Positions 24,933 through 33,693 of a stretch of DNA of 64,000 nucleotides are shown here, piece after piece (position 1 is the first letter of the stretch; each line of letters begins with the position of its first letter). This DNA comes from CBDAPX01 sp965198725 (lineage in GTDB: Bacteria > Pseudomonadota > Alphaproteobacteria > Rhodobacterales > Rhodobacteraceae), in assembly GCA_965198725.1 (NCBI GenBank), contig CBDAPX010000001.1, forward strand, positions 1 through 64,000, given 5' to 3'. The translations under genes and the position numbers were made by a program. Under the pieces are notes generated by a model. That model saw only the letters and a list, made by a program, of their open reading frames with translations. It was not told where the DNA came from and ran no database searches.

Positions 24933-25430
24933 TCAATGGGTGGCGTCGATCCAACGCAAGACATCACCGCCCACACCAACCCAGGCCCCTTCGTGAAGCT
25001 CATAGCCCAGCACACGATCCGGGTTGGTTGGCGGGGGCATGAAAACACCGTTCAGTTTGCGAAATCCGAACCGCGCGTAATATGGCGCATCGCCAACCAA
25101 AATCACACGTTGCCAGCCTGTTTCACGGGCCGCGATCAGGCTGTCGCGGATCAAGGCCCCGCCCAATCCCTCACCCTGACGCGTCGGGTGCACGGCCACA
25201 GGTCCCAGAAGCAACGCCTCGGCAACTCCAACCCGCACCGGCCAAAACCGGATCGCACCGCCCAGAATACCGTCCGCATCCCGCGCCACGCGCGACAGGG
25301 AATTAACGGGCGCCACATCATCCCGAAGTCGGTAAGATGACAAAGCCTCGCGCCCCGGCGCAAAGCACAGGTCATAGAGAGCTTCGACCTCCCACCAATC
25401 ATCTGCTGTCTCGGGTTTCAGCTCGAACAC
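24933..25430 (-). CDS. GNAT family N-acetyltransferase
   Basis: A 165-residue protein with the acetyl-CoA-binding motif V-H-P-T-R-Q-G-E-G-L-G-G-A-L at about 81-94 and a following YYARFGF motif, as in the YhbS-like subgroup. It transfers an acetyl group to an unknown amine substrate. It is divergent from the flavin reductase gene. Confidence 0.88.
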   Translation of the reverse strand: MFELKPETADDWWEVEALYDLCFAPGREALSSYRLRDDVAPVNSLSRVARDADGILGGAIRFWPVRVGVAEALLLGPVAVHPTRQGEGLGGALIRDSLIAARETGWQRVILVGDAPYYARFGFRKLNGVFMPPPTNPDRVLGYELHEGAWVGVGGDVLRWIDATH

Positions 25431-25504
25431 GATTTTCTTCCGTCAAAGGTGGAAATCCGCGTATCACGGGCCTAAGCCTTGGGCAAATAGATGGAGAAAC
25501 TCTC

Positions 25505-26110
25505 GTGTTTTATCGCCCCGAAAACGGTCACGGCCTGCCGCATAACCCCTTTAATGCCCTGATTACACCCCGCCCGATTGGGTGGATCTCCAGCCGTGAC
25601 GCCGATGGGGTCAACAACCTGGCCCCCTACTCCTTTTTCAACGGTGTCGCCTATTTCCCGCCGCAGGTCATGTTCGCCAGCACGGGAACCAAACCGGATC
25701 AGGCCAATACCAAGGACAGCATGGCCAACGTGGAAGACACTGGCGTGTTCTGCGTCAACATTGTGGGCTATGCGGCACGGGACGCGATGAACGCCAGTTC
25801 CGCAACGCTGGGCAAGGACGTTGACGAATTCGCCCATGCCGGGGTCACAATGGCCGAGTGCGAAGCGATCAATTGCGGGCGCGTGTCGGACGCACCGGCA
25901 GCCATGGAATGCAAGCTGACTGAGATCGTTACCCTGCCCGGCGCGTCCAACCGTGTGGTGTTCGGTGAGGTCGTCGGCATTCATATCCGGGACGACTGCC
26001 TCACCGCAGGCAAGGTCGACATCTCAAAATACCATCCGCTGTCGCGGATGGGATATCGTGACTACACCGTTGTCAAAGAGGTTTTCCAGCTAAGCCGCCC
26101 GGACGATTGA
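25505..26110 (+). CDS. Flavin reductase family protein
   Basis: A 201-residue protein. I chose GTG 25505 (VFYRPENGHG), which has GGAG eight bases upstream; the frame is open back to 25337 but that part is antisense to the acetyltransferase. The FMN-binding split-barrel motif appears as NPFNALITPRPIGWISS and later NLAPYSFFNG. It ends PLSRMGYRDYTVV. Such proteins bind FMN and reduce flavin for a partner oxygenase or act alone. No partner gene is adjacent. Confidence 0.88.
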   Translation: MFYRPENGHGLPHNPFNALITPRPIGWISSRDADGVNNLAPYSFFNGVAYFPPQVMFASTGTKPDQANTKDSMANVEDTGVFCVNIVGYAARDAMNASSATLGKDVDEFAHAGVTMAECEAINCGRVSDAPAAMECKLTEIVTLPGASNRVVFGEVVGIHIRDDCLTAGKVDISKYHPLSRMGYRDYTVVKEVFQLSRPDD

Positions 26111-26119
26111 TCGAACGGT

Positions 26120-27760
26120 TTAGTGCCCACCGCCCAAAACGCCGGTCCGCACGGAATAATCGACCGCCAGCGCATATTCCGGGTCATCGTCACTGTCCAC
26201 GACAAGGTGGCCCGCTTTGGTCAACAGCTTATGACAATCGCGGCTGAGGTGGCGCAACATGATGCGTTTGCCCGCCGCTTCGTATTTTGCGGCCACGGCC
26301 TCAATCGCCTGCAATGCCGATTGGTCCACAACACGGCTGTCGGCAAAATCAACGATGACGGTGTCCGGATCATCCGCGACATTGAAAATCTCCGTAAACC
26401 CGTCAGACGAGCCAAAGAAAAGCGGGCCTTGGATTTCATAAACCTTGGCCCCTACTTCGGTCAGCGAGTCTCGGGTTGTGGCATGGATACGCTTGGCGTT
26501 GTTCCACGCGTAGGCCAGTGCCGAGACGATGACGCCCACAACCACGGCAACGGCCAAGTCTTCCATGACGGTCACAACTGTCACAAGGATGATGACGAAA
26601 GCATCCGTCAACGGCACCTTGCGCATGATGTTAAATGAGTTCCAGGCAAAGGTGCCGATGACCACCATGAACATCACGCCTACCAAAGCGGCGAGTGGGA
26701 TCTGTTCGATCAGGGAGGAGCCGACCAGGATGAAAAGCAACAGGAACAACGCAGCCGCGACCCCGGCGATCCGGGTGCGCCCACCGGATTTCACGTTGAT
26801 CATCGACTGACCAATCATCGCACAACCGCCCATGCCGCCAAAGAAACCGGTCACGGTATTGGCCACACCTTGGGCCACGCATTCCTGCGAAGCGCCGCCG
26901 CGTTTGCCGGTCATCTCGCCAACAAGGTTCAGGGTCAGCAGACTTTCAATCAAACCGATGGCGGCCAAAATCACCGCATAGGGCAGAATAATCTCAAAGG
27001 TTTCCCAGTTCAGCGGAACGGCTGGGATGTGGAATGGCGGAAGCCCCCCCTCAATCGACGCCATGTCGCCAACGCGCGGCACATCAAGTCCAAAGGCAAT
27101 GACAAGCGCCGCAACGATCCCGATCCCGGCCAATGGCGCAGGAATGACGCGGGTGATCCGTGGCATGATCCAGATGATCGCCATGGTCAGCGCCACAAGG
27201 GCCAACATTGTGTAAAGCGGTGCGCCCGAAAGCCATTCGCCGCCCGACATGCCGTGCCCGTCGCTGACCACTGTGCCCGGCACCTTGAATTGCGTCATTT
27301 GTGCCAGGAAAATCACAATCGCCAGACCATTGACAAAGCCCAGCATCACAGGGTGCGGTACCAGTCGGATAAACTTACCCCATTGCATCACGCCCGCGAA
27401 TATCTGCAAAAGCCCCATCAGAACTACAGTGGCAAAGAGGTATTCGACGCCGTGCTGCGCCACCAAAGCAACCATCACGACCGCCAAGGCCCCTGTTGCC
27501 CCCGAAATCATGCCCGGCCGCCCGCCGATGACCGCGGTGATCAGGCCGACGAGGAATGCCGCATAAAGACCGACCAGAGGATGGACACCCGCCACAAACG
27601 CAAAAGCCACGGCCTCTGGCACCAAGGCCAGCGCAACGGTTAAACCAGACAGTAATTCGACGCGGAGCCGACCGAATGTCAGCCCTTCATCTGGCAGCCA
27701 GCTGAGGTCAGGCATTTCAAGGCGGTTGGCAAAGGATGCCAGAATAGGTTTGCGGCTCAT
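26120..27760 (-). CDS. SulP family anion transporter with STAS domain
   Basis: A 546-residue membrane protein. ATG 27760 (MSRKPILASF) fits the family; the frame runs further up without support. The transmembrane core has the SulP signature region (LVPEAVAFAFVAGVHPLVGLYAAF) and about 10-12 spans. The C-terminal STAS domain (about 430-530) contains the conserved DSRVVDQSAL with its Ser. Substrates in this family include sulfate and bicarbonate; the sequence does not decide between them. It is divergent from mtnP. Confidence 0.92.
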   Translation of the reverse strand: MSRKPILASFANRLEMPDLSWLPDEGLTFGRLRVELLSGLTVALALVPEAVAFAFVAGVHPLVGLYAAFLVGLITAVIGGRPGMISGATGALAVVMVALVAQHGVEYLFATVVLMGLLQIFAGVMQWGKFIRLVPHPVMLGFVNGLAIVIFLAQMTQFKVPGTVVSDGHGMSGGEWLSGAPLYTMLALVALTMAIIWIMPRITRVIPAPLAGIGIVAALVIAFGLDVPRVGDMASIEGGLPPFHIPAVPLNWETFEIILPYAVILAAIGLIESLLTLNLVGEMTGKRGGASQECVAQGVANTVTGFFGGMGGCAMIGQSMINVKSGGRTRIAGVAAALFLLLFILVGSSLIEQIPLAALVGVMFMVVIGTFAWNSFNIMRKVPLTDAFVIILVTVVTVMEDLAVAVVVGVIVSALAYAWNNAKRIHATTRDSLTEVGAKVYEIQGPLFFGSSDGFTEIFNVADDPDTVIVDFADSRVVDQSALQAIEAVAAKYEAAGKRIMLRHLSRDCHKLLTKAGHLVVDSDDDPEYALAVDYSVRTGVLGGGH

Positions 27761-27972
27761 GGGGCGTCCTGTCGGATGGATTGGGGGCGGTCCAAACCGC
27801 GCGCTTAGCGGAAAACACGCCGTTTGGCCATCCGGTGCGACGGGACACAGCCATGCGCAATGCGCATATCGTGATCTTTTGCCCAAAATTCATGCAGTTC
27901 GCACGATACGTTTGGTTGCCAATTGTTCGGCATCAAGGCATTAATTTCTCAGTCAGGCAGGAGGGCAGACCG

Positions 27973-28851
27973 ATGGCAGCAGAAACAACCGTTATTGGCG
28001 TGATCGGCGGATCCGGGATTTACGAGATCAACGGGTTGGAAAACGCGCGCTGGGAAATCGTGGACAGCCCTTGGGGCGACCCCTCGGACGCCGTGCTGAC
28101 CGGGTCTTTGCACGGTGTCGACATGGTCTTTCTTCCGCGCCATGGCCGCGGCCATGTCCACAGTCCCACAACCGTGCCGTATCGGGCCAACATCGATGCG
28201 CTGAAACGGCTGGGCGTTACGGATGTCATCAGTGTCAGTGCTTGTGGTTCTTTCCGCGAAGAAATGGCAGCCGGCGACTTCGTGATTGTTGATCAATTCA
28301 TCGATCGTACCTTCGCGCGTGAGAAATCGTTCTTTGGCGAAGGCTGTGTTGCACATGTGAGCGTCGCGCATCCCGCGTGCCCACGGCTGGGCGACGCCTG
28401 TGAAACTGCGGCGCGCGATGCTGGCATCAATGTGCATCGCGGCGGAACCTATCTGGCGATGGAAGGACCGCAATTCTCGACACTGGCCGAGTCCAAAATG
28501 TACCGCGAGGTATGGGGCTGTGACGTGATCGGCATGACCAACATGCCCGAGGCCAAACTCGCCCGCGAGGCCGAACTTTGCTATGCCTCGGTGGCGATGA
28601 TCACCGACTATGACAGTTGGCACCCGGATCATGGCGAGGTGGACGTTACCGAGATCATCAAGACATTGACCGGCAACGCCGACAAGGCGCGCAGCCTGGT
28701 CGCCCGTCTGCCAAAGCTATTGGGTGCAGACCGCGCGCCCTGCCCGCATGGCTGCGACCGGGCGCTGGAATATGCCATTCTGACAGCGCCAGAAAAGCGG
28801 CACCGCGATCTGGTCAAAAAATTAGACGCGGTTGCCGGAAGGGTTCTTTGA
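27973..28851 (+). CDS. mtnP: S-methyl-5'-thioadenosine phosphorylase
   Basis: A 292-residue enzyme that splits methylthioadenosine with phosphate into adenine and 5-methylthioribose-1-phosphate, for methionine salvage. The start is ATG 27973 behind a strong CAGGAGGG. Motifs are GVIGGSGIYE, LPRHGRGHVHSP, SACGSFRE, TYLAMEGPQFSTLAES and VIGMTNMPEAKLAREAE, with the CPHGC Cys pair near the end. It overlaps the LysE gene (ATGA). The adenine salvage gene apt lies 1.9 kb further on, which is meaningful because its substrate is the product of this enzyme. Confidence 0.96.
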   Translation: MAAETTVIGVIGGSGIYEINGLENARWEIVDSPWGDPSDAVLTGSLHGVDMVFLPRHGRGHVHSPTTVPYRANIDALKRLGVTDVISVSACGSFREEMAAGDFVIVDQFIDRTFAREKSFFGEGCVAHVSVAHPACPRLGDACETAARDAGINVHRGGTYLAMEGPQFSTLAESKMYREVWGCDVIGMTNMPEAKLAREAELCYASVAMITDYDSWHPDHGEVDVTEIIKTLTGNADKARSLVARLPKLLGADRAPCPHGCDRALEYAILTAPEKRHRDLVKKLDAVAGRVL

Positions 28852-29480
28852 TGTCCATCGATCTGTGGCTAACCTTTGTGGCGGCCTCCGTGGCCTTGTT
28901 GTTGATTCCGGGACCGACGGTTTTGTTGGTGCTAAGCTATGCGCTGAGCAAAGGGCGCAGTGTTGCAGTCGCGTCAGCTGCGGGCGTTGCACTAGGCGAC
29001 TTTGTCGCGATGACCGCGTCGCTGCTTGGATTGGGGGCTTTGATCCTTGCATCCGCGACGCTTTTTTCCATTCTGAAATGGGTCGGTGCGGCTTACCTTG
29101 TGTGGTTGGGCATCAAGCTGTTGCGCAGCGCCGGCGACGGTGGCCTCTCCATGCAAAGCGCAACGCCAGACGTCGGGGCGCGGCATGTTTTTGGTCACGC
29201 CGCCGCTGTGACCGCGCTGAACCCCAAATCCATCGCGTTTTTCCTGGCCTTCGTGCCACAGTTCATCGTCGCGGATGCGCCTCTGTTGCCACAGTTTGCT
29301 ATTCTGATTGCAACCTTCGTGGCGCTCGCCGCGGTAAACGCCTTGGTTTATGCCCTGCTGGCCGACCGCCTGCGGCGGACGATTGACCGGCCCGGCGTCA
29401 TCGCGTGGTTGACCCGGTGCGGAGGAATAACTCTGATCGGAATGGGCATCATGACCGCGACCTTGCGGCGCTCGACATAA
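28851..29480 (+). CDS. LysE/RhtB family amino-acid exporter
   Basis: A 209-residue inner-membrane protein starting in the ATGA overlap with mtnP. The N-terminus LLLIPGPTVLLVLSYAL is the family signature, followed by five to six hydrophobic spans and NPKSIAFFLAFVPQF in the middle. It exports small amino acids or derivatives; the substrate is unknown. Coupling to mtnP suggests a link to methionine-related metabolism, which is inference. Confidence 0.9.
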   Translation: MSIDLWLTFVAASVALLLIPGPTVLLVLSYALSKGRSVAVASAAGVALGDFVAMTASLLGLGALILASATLFSILKWVGAAYLVWLGIKLLRSAGDGGLSMQSATPDVGARHVFGHAAAVTALNPKSIAFFLAFVPQFIVADAPLLPQFAILIATFVALAAVNALVYALLADRLRRTIDRPGVIAWLTRCGGITLIGMGIMTATLRRST

Positions 29481-29490
29481 GGCATGAGGG

Positions 29491-29664
29491 TTACTTGCCC
29501 TCGTTGTCCTTTATGAACTTTCGAATAAAGCCCCGGATTTCGCGTGCAGCGCTGGTATCAAGGTCTTTGCAGAGTTCCACGAACTGATCACGCTGCGCTT
29601 TGTCGAGCCGCAGCACCAGTTGGCTGTCCTTCTTGTTCGAGGACTTTTTGTCTTTCTTCGTCAC
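29491..29664 (-). CDS. Small ribbon-helix-helix-like DNA-binding protein
   Basis: A 57-residue protein when started at GTG 29664; the frame is open to a GTG at 29694. After a Lys/Ser-rich tail it has a strand (SQLVLRLD) and two helices (KAQRDQFVELCKDL, TSAAREIRGFIRKFIKD), the layout of Arc/MetJ/CopG-type repressors. Such dimers bind short palindromes. A perfect ten-base palindrome and a second inverted repeat lie at 29704-29727, just upstream and inside a promoter reading the other way. I infer autoregulation and control of the divergent short ORF. The family call rests on secondary-structure pattern only. Confidence 0.6.
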   Translation of the reverse strand: MTKKDKKSSNKKDSQLVLRLDKAQRDQFVELCKDLDTSAAREIRGFIRKFIKDNEGK

Positions 29665-29683
29665 GCCCTGATTGTCCCATTTC

Positions 29684-29727
29684 TTGACAAACACGATATC
29701 AATTGTATATACATTGAATAGTCAATG
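29684..29727 (+). promoter_or_regulatory. Promoter with overlapping palindromic operators
   Basis: TTGACA at 29684 and TATATA at 29706 (spacer 16) form a strong sigma70-like promoter reading right. The -10 lies inside the perfect palindrome TGTATATACA (29704-29713), and CATTGA-ATAG-TCAATG (29712-29727) follows at the expected start of transcription. A repressor bound here would block the promoter. Confidence 0.6.
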
Positions 29728-29771
29728 TCGATATAACGTTGACGTTAACAATAACAAGAAGGAAAAGGCAA

Positions 29772-29882
29772 ATGAACGTTGGAATTGCAAAAGCAATGTT
29801 GGTTCACGATCGCCTGGACTGGAAAAAGCCACGTCTAGGCTGGCTGAGGCGGTCAATCGGTCGGCGGATCAAATCGCACTAA
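29772..29882 (+). CDS. 36-residue cationic short ORF
   Basis: The ATG at 29772 follows AAGGAAAAGG at good distance, the frame ends at TAA 29882, and a strong terminator starts six bases later. The product begins MNVGIAKAMLVHDRLDWKKP and ends in WLRRSIGRRIKSH, with about ten Arg/Lys and two Asp. Promoter, ribosome-binding site, frame and terminator together make a compact, complete transcription unit of about 195 bases. No family was recognised. It could be a small basic protein, a toxin-like peptide, or a regulatory RNA with an incidental frame. Confidence 0.5.
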   Translation: MNVGIAKAMLVHDRLDWKKPRLGWLRRSIGRRIKSH

Positions 29883-29887
29883 AAGAA

Positions 29888-29914
29888 CGGGGGCCCCAAA
29901 CGGCCCCTTTTTTT
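29888..29914 (+). terminator. Strong Rho-independent terminator of the short transcript
   Basis: A GGGGCC / GGCCCC stem with a short loop is followed by eight T. It ends the transcript that starts near 29719. Confidence 0.85.
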
Positions 29915-29950
29915 TGCACTTGGCGCCAGCCGCGCGGGTTGGTCAGAAAA

Positions 29951-30448
29951 CTATGGCATGGCCGGAAGGTCCGTTGGACCAGGCATTGCCCCTGCGGATG
30001 TCAGCATCGCATGGATCTGGCCCCGATGATGGGTTTGATGGTTAAAAAGCTGAGCTGCGCAAACGTTTTTGGGCATCTCGATCCGCGCCGACCCGTCCAA
30101 GGGATACCACCCGACTACGCCATTGAGATCGACATCGCTTAGGCCGTTGGCCCAGCTTTGGATATCTGTATCGCGGTTAATGCGCAGGTCTTTGAACAGG
30201 GACCAGTCCGATGGTCTGGTCAGGGAATGTGTGATCGTTTCCTGCGGTCGCTCGTTTCCTTTCAAGCGTTCCAAAATCAGCGCATCCGCCCAATAAAGAT
30301 GGTTGAACGTGGCGGCGATGGATTGGAAAAACGCCCCGCGATCCAGCCAGCGCTCTTCACTGGTCAGTCCGTCAGCGGCTGCGACAAGTGATGTGTTTTG
30401 CCAGCTGTTATAGCGGGCCATTAGGCGGCAATAGTCGGCGGAAATCAT
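29951..30448 (-). CDS. DinB family metal-binding protein
   Basis: A 165-residue four-helix-bundle protein. The three metal-binding His of the DinB/YfiT fold are in FNHLYWAD and in NHQTHHRGQIH. Members are thiol transferases or DNA-damage-linked proteins of mostly unknown role. It stands alone on the minus strand. Confidence 0.9.
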   Translation of the reverse strand: MISADYCRLMARYNSWQNTSLVAAADGLTSEERWLDRGAFFQSIAATFNHLYWADALILERLKGNERPQETITHSLTRPSDWSLFKDLRINRDTDIQSWANGLSDVDLNGVVGWYPLDGSARIEMPKNVCAAQLFNHQTHHRGQIHAMLTSAGAMPGPTDLPAMP

Positions 30449-30478
30449 GTTTCACGACCTCTTAGATTAGGATTGGAA

Positions 30479-30574
30479 ATGTGGGGAATGTTGGGCGCGT
30501 TGGTCCCCACAGGGGCAATCGCGACAGTGCTCGTCCACGTGATCGCAGCACCGGGTATGTGCAAGCTTACATAA
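30479..30574 (+). CDS. Possible 31-residue hydrophobic short ORF upstream of apt
   Basis: ATG 30479 has TTAGGATTGG upstream. The frame encodes a peptide starting MWGMLGALVPTGAIATVLVH and ends at TAA 30574, with a possible terminator 30 bases later. The hydrophobic core could span a membrane once. There is no family match and the evidence is thin. It may equally be part of an untranslated RNA. Confidence 0.3.
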   Translation: MWGMLGALVPTGAIATVLVHVIAAPGMCKLT

Positions 30575-30604
30575 ACGGCCGCCACAACGGTAGACGTTTC
30601 TTGC

Positions 30605-30647
30605 GAGGCCGTTCATGCGACCACCTATCGGCCGCGGCCTCTTTTTT
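30605..30647 (+). terminator. Candidate terminator between short ORF and apt
   Basis: GAGGCCG (30605-30611) pairs with CGGCCTC (30635-30641) over a 23-base loop, and six T follow. The long loop lowers confidence. Confidence 0.45.
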
Positions 30648-30719
30648 GAAAGGACGGCTTGATCTGACACGCGTCATACGCCAAACCCACCCGGTGTGCG
30701 CAGCCAAGGTGGGAAACTC

Positions 30720-31258
30720 ATGCCCAAAAAGACAGCCGTCAAAGACTATATCCGGACCATTGTAGACTTTCCGCACGAAGGGATCATGTTCCGCGATGTA
30801 ACGACCTTGTTTGCTGATCCGCGCGGGTTTCGCATGGCGATTGAACAGATGCTGCACCCTTACGCCGGCGAACAGATCGACAAGGTTGTCGGCCTAGAGG
30901 CGCGCGGCTTTATCCTGGGCGGTGCCATCGCGCACCAGCTGAGCGTCGGTTTTGTCCCGATCCGAAAAAAAGGGAAGCTGCCGGGCACCACGATCAGCCA
31001 ACCTATACCCTGGAGTACGGCGAAGCGATTGTTGAGATCCATGACGACGCCATCCAGGCCGGCGAAAAGATCCTATTGGTGGACGACCTTTTAGCGACCG
31101 GTGGCACTGCGGCGGCTGGGATCAAGCTGATCGAACGGCTGGGCGGCGAAATCTTGTCTTGTGCCTTTATCATCGATTTGCCGGAACTCGGCGGGCGCAA
31201 AGTGCTGGAAGAGATGGGCATGGACGTGCACGTCCTGTGCGAGTTTGAAGGCCTTTAA
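30720..31258 (+). pseudogene. apt: Adenine phosphoribosyltransferase gene with a one-base frameshift
   Basis: Apt salvages adenine to AMP. ATG 30720 follows GGTGGG. The first part is normal (VKDYIRTIVDFPHEGI, VVGLEARGFILGGA, RKKGKLPGTTIS). At about 30999-31003 the sequence AGCCAACCTATACC lacks one base; adding one restores a Q-(T/A)-Y continuation into TLEYGEAIVEIHDDAIQAGE. The PRPP loop VDDLLATGGTA and the normal C-terminus then follow. The break lies beside an A run, so a sequencing error is as likely as a real mutation. Confidence 0.85.
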
Positions 31259-32244
31259 TCGCCAAAGACCGCGTCAACCATTGCACCATCCAGCCCAATC
31301 ATCGTGTCAAAGTCTATGCACTGGTCATACACTGCCGTGAATGACCACTCTCCCCACCAATACGCAAAATAGCTGCCTGCGTTGGGACCATCCGGGAAAC
31401 AAAGCGCGCCAAAATGCCAAAAGTTATGCGCATCTTGGAAGCGGCGCCAAAGCGTCCCGACCCCGTAATAGGCCCCCCCCGAAATCTCGGCATGTGGCAA
31501 CTGCGATGGGTCGCTCCCCAATGCGCTGTCGGGCGCAAAGGCGTCTATGACAATCCGGGCAAAGTCGGGCGCGGACATCGTCCAGCCGCCCCATGCCCCA
31601 AACGTTCCAACTGGTAGATCAAGCGACCCTGTCGTCACACCTGCGGGCGTCAAAACCAGATCGCGACACGTGTCCTCGTAGGACCGTCCGCTCAAGGCCT
31701 CGATGATCAAGCCAAGGATCGCATAGTTTTCGTTGTTATACGCATAGACGCCCGGCGTACCGCTTTGCGCCTCGCGTTGCAGCGCCAGCTCTGCCGCCGC
31801 TTCATGTTGCGGCCCGTCCCGGTCCAGCCACGCGGACATCCATGTCTGGGTCATGTCCGGCATCAGCCCAGCGGTGTGGGTCAGCACATCCGCCGGAACA
31901 AGCGTCCGGGCTTTGGGCAGGGCCAGCGCACCGGTTGCGTCCGGCAGTGTTTCCGACAATGGACGACGCAGGTCGATACCGCGCTCATCCGCCAGTCGCT
32001 GAAGGCAAATACCGGTGATGGCCTTTGACAGGCTGGCCAAGGGGACCGGATCATCGACGTCCATGCCGCGCGACACCGTCGTGAACATCTGGCCATCGCG
32101 CAAAACGATCAGGGCCATTTCGGTTTGTCCAGAGGCTTCGGCCCAGCGCAGAAATCTGTCTTCGATCCGTTCGCCAATGTCGCGAGCATCAGCTGAGAAT
32201 GGGACTGCGGCCCATATACACGTCAAAATGACAATCAAACGCAT
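31255..32244 (-). CDS. Serine hydrolase (class C beta-lactamase / esterase fold), exported
   Basis: A 329-residue protein with a signal peptide (MRLIVILTCIWAAVPFSADA). The catalytic Ser-x-x-Lys is SLSK (LASLSKAITG), the Tyr motif is in YAYNNENYA, and a HFGALCF segment near the end takes the KTG place. Family members are esterases, D-aminopeptidases or penicillin-binding relatives; the substrate is unknown. Its end overlaps the end of apt by four bases and its start is one base from the next gene. Confidence 0.88.
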   Translation of the reverse strand: MRLIVILTCIWAAVPFSADARDIGERIEDRFLRWAEASGQTEMALIVLRDGQMFTTVSRGMDVDDPVPLASLSKAITGICLQRLADERGIDLRRPLSETLPDATGALALPKARTLVPADVLTHTAGLMPDMTQTWMSAWLDRDGPQHEAAAELALQREAQSGTPGVYAYNNENYAILGLIIEALSGRSYEDTCRDLVLTPAGVTTGSLDLPVGTFGAWGGWTMSAPDFARIVIDAFAPDSALGSDPSQLPHAEISGGAYYGVGTLWRRFQDAHNFWHFGALCFPDGPNAGSYFAYWWGEWSFTAVYDQCIDFDTMIGLDGAMVDAVFGD

Positions 32245-33662
32245 TATCCAGCCCTCAAAATCGCTCCGGGGTTCATGATGCCGTTTGGATCGAGCGCCGT
32301 TTTAATGGCGCGCATTGTGGCCCGTTTGACCGGATCGCCATATTTTTCCAGATCGTCGACCTTCAGCCGTCCGATCCCATGCTCTGCACTGACAGAGCCT
32401 CCAAAGGCATGCACAAGGTCATGCACGGCCTCTTTGATCGCCCCGCGCTCGTTTTCGTGATCCGCGCGGCTGCGCCCCTGTTGCGGGAAGACGTTATAGT
32501 GCAGGTTTCCATCACCCACATGACCGAAACAGTTGATCCGAAAATCGCCAATCTCGGCGATCTTAGAAGGGGCCGTGGCGATGAAGTCCGGAATTGTGCC
32601 GATAGGAATCGAGATGTCATGACTGGAAACAGACCCGATCCGGCGATTGGCTTCGGGGATGTTTTCACGCACATTCCACATCGCCGCCCGCTGTGTTTCT
32701 GATTGCGCGATAACACCGTCGGTCGCGATGTTCCCACCCAACGCCTCTTCGAACAGGGGCATCAAAGCCGTCTCAGGCTCCAGTCCGGCGGAAAGTCCCA
32801 CCTCGATCAACACGCACCATTCAGGTAAGTCGTCAAACGGCACCCGAACGTTCAACTCGGTTTCCGCCAAGAACTCTAGGCTTTGCCGATGGATCAGCTC
32901 AAAGGCGGAAACCGCCTCACCCAGCTTGCTTCGCGCCAGCGACAAGAGCTCTAGTGCGGCTTGTGGTGAGGGCACGACAATCATGGCAGTGCCCATGCCC
33001 GCCGGTATCGGGCTTAACTTCAGCGATGCGGCCGTGATCACGCCCAAAGAGCCTTCGGACCCGATCAACAAGTTGCGCAGGTCGAAGCCGGTATTGTCCT
33101 TTCTCAACCGCGAGAGCCCATGCCAAACGTCACCATTGGCAAAGACCACTTCCAGCCCCAGGCAAAGATCCCGGGTGTTGCCGTAGCGCAGGACGTTCAC
33201 CCCGCCCGCATTCGTGGCCAGATTGCCGCCGATCCGCGCTGATCCTTCCGACGCAAGGGATAACGGAAAGAGCCGGTCCACGACCTGCGCCGCGCTTTGA
33301 ATATTTGCCAGGATTGCGCCTGCTTCAGCAATCAACACGTTTTCTTGTGGATAGACTGCGCGAATGGCGCTCATCCGTTCCAGCGACAGGATGAGCGGCG
33401 CCGGTCCCTCTGGCATGACCTGCCCACCGACAAGACCAGTGCCGCCGCCGTAGGGAACGACCCCAACCCGCGCCGCATTGGCCGCGCGCAATATGGCCGC
33501 AACTTCTTCGGTGCTGCGCGGCATGGCAAGGACACCGCCTTGGCCCGCGTAACGCCCGCGTGGTTCCTGTAAATGCGCCGGGCCCGGCTGGGTCAGCACA
33601 TCCTCGGCAACGATGGACAACAACTGCGCGCGAAACGCATCATCGGCAGGGTTCAAAGTCAT
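32244..33662 (-). CDS. FAD-binding oxidoreductase (D-2-hydroxyacid dehydrogenase, GlcD/D2HGDH type)
   Basis: A 472-residue protein. The PCMH FAD domain has VVPYGGGTGLVGGQ and the family motif SLASEGSARIGGNLATNAGG. The C-terminal FAD-oxidase domain ends with NCFGHVGDGNLHYN and SAEHGIGRLK. Members oxidise D-lactate, D-2-hydroxyglutarate or glycolate. The single-subunit form and length fit D-2-hydroxyglutarate or D-lactate dehydrogenase best. It touches the serine hydrolase gene (one-base overlap). Confidence 0.9.
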   Translation of the reverse strand: MTLNPADDAFRAQLLSIVAEDVLTQPGPAHLQEPRGRYAGQGGVLAMPRSTEEVAAILRAANAARVGVVPYGGGTGLVGGQVMPEGPAPLILSLERMSAIRAVYPQENVLIAEAGAILANIQSAAQVVDRLFPLSLASEGSARIGGNLATNAGGVNVLRYGNTRDLCLGLEVVFANGDVWHGLSRLRKDNTGFDLRNLLIGSEGSLGVITAASLKLSPIPAGMGTAMIVVPSPQAALELLSLARSKLGEAVSAFELIHRQSLEFLAETELNVRVPFDDLPEWCVLIEVGLSAGLEPETALMPLFEEALGGNIATDGVIAQSETQRAAMWNVRENIPEANRRIGSVSSHDISIPIGTIPDFIATAPSKIAEIGDFRINCFGHVGDGNLHYNVFPQQGRSRADHENERGAIKEAVHDLVHAFGGSVSAEHGIGRLKVDDLEKYGDPVKRATMRAIKTALDPNGIMNPGAILRAG

Positions 33663-33693
33663 AGCGCTTGGAAATCAGAAAAGCAGACCGAAG

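Noticed and set aside
27761..27972. SAM-type riboswitch before mtnP, or one before lysC
   Set aside because: I looked for paired stems and conserved cores in the short upstream regions and saw none that I could support.
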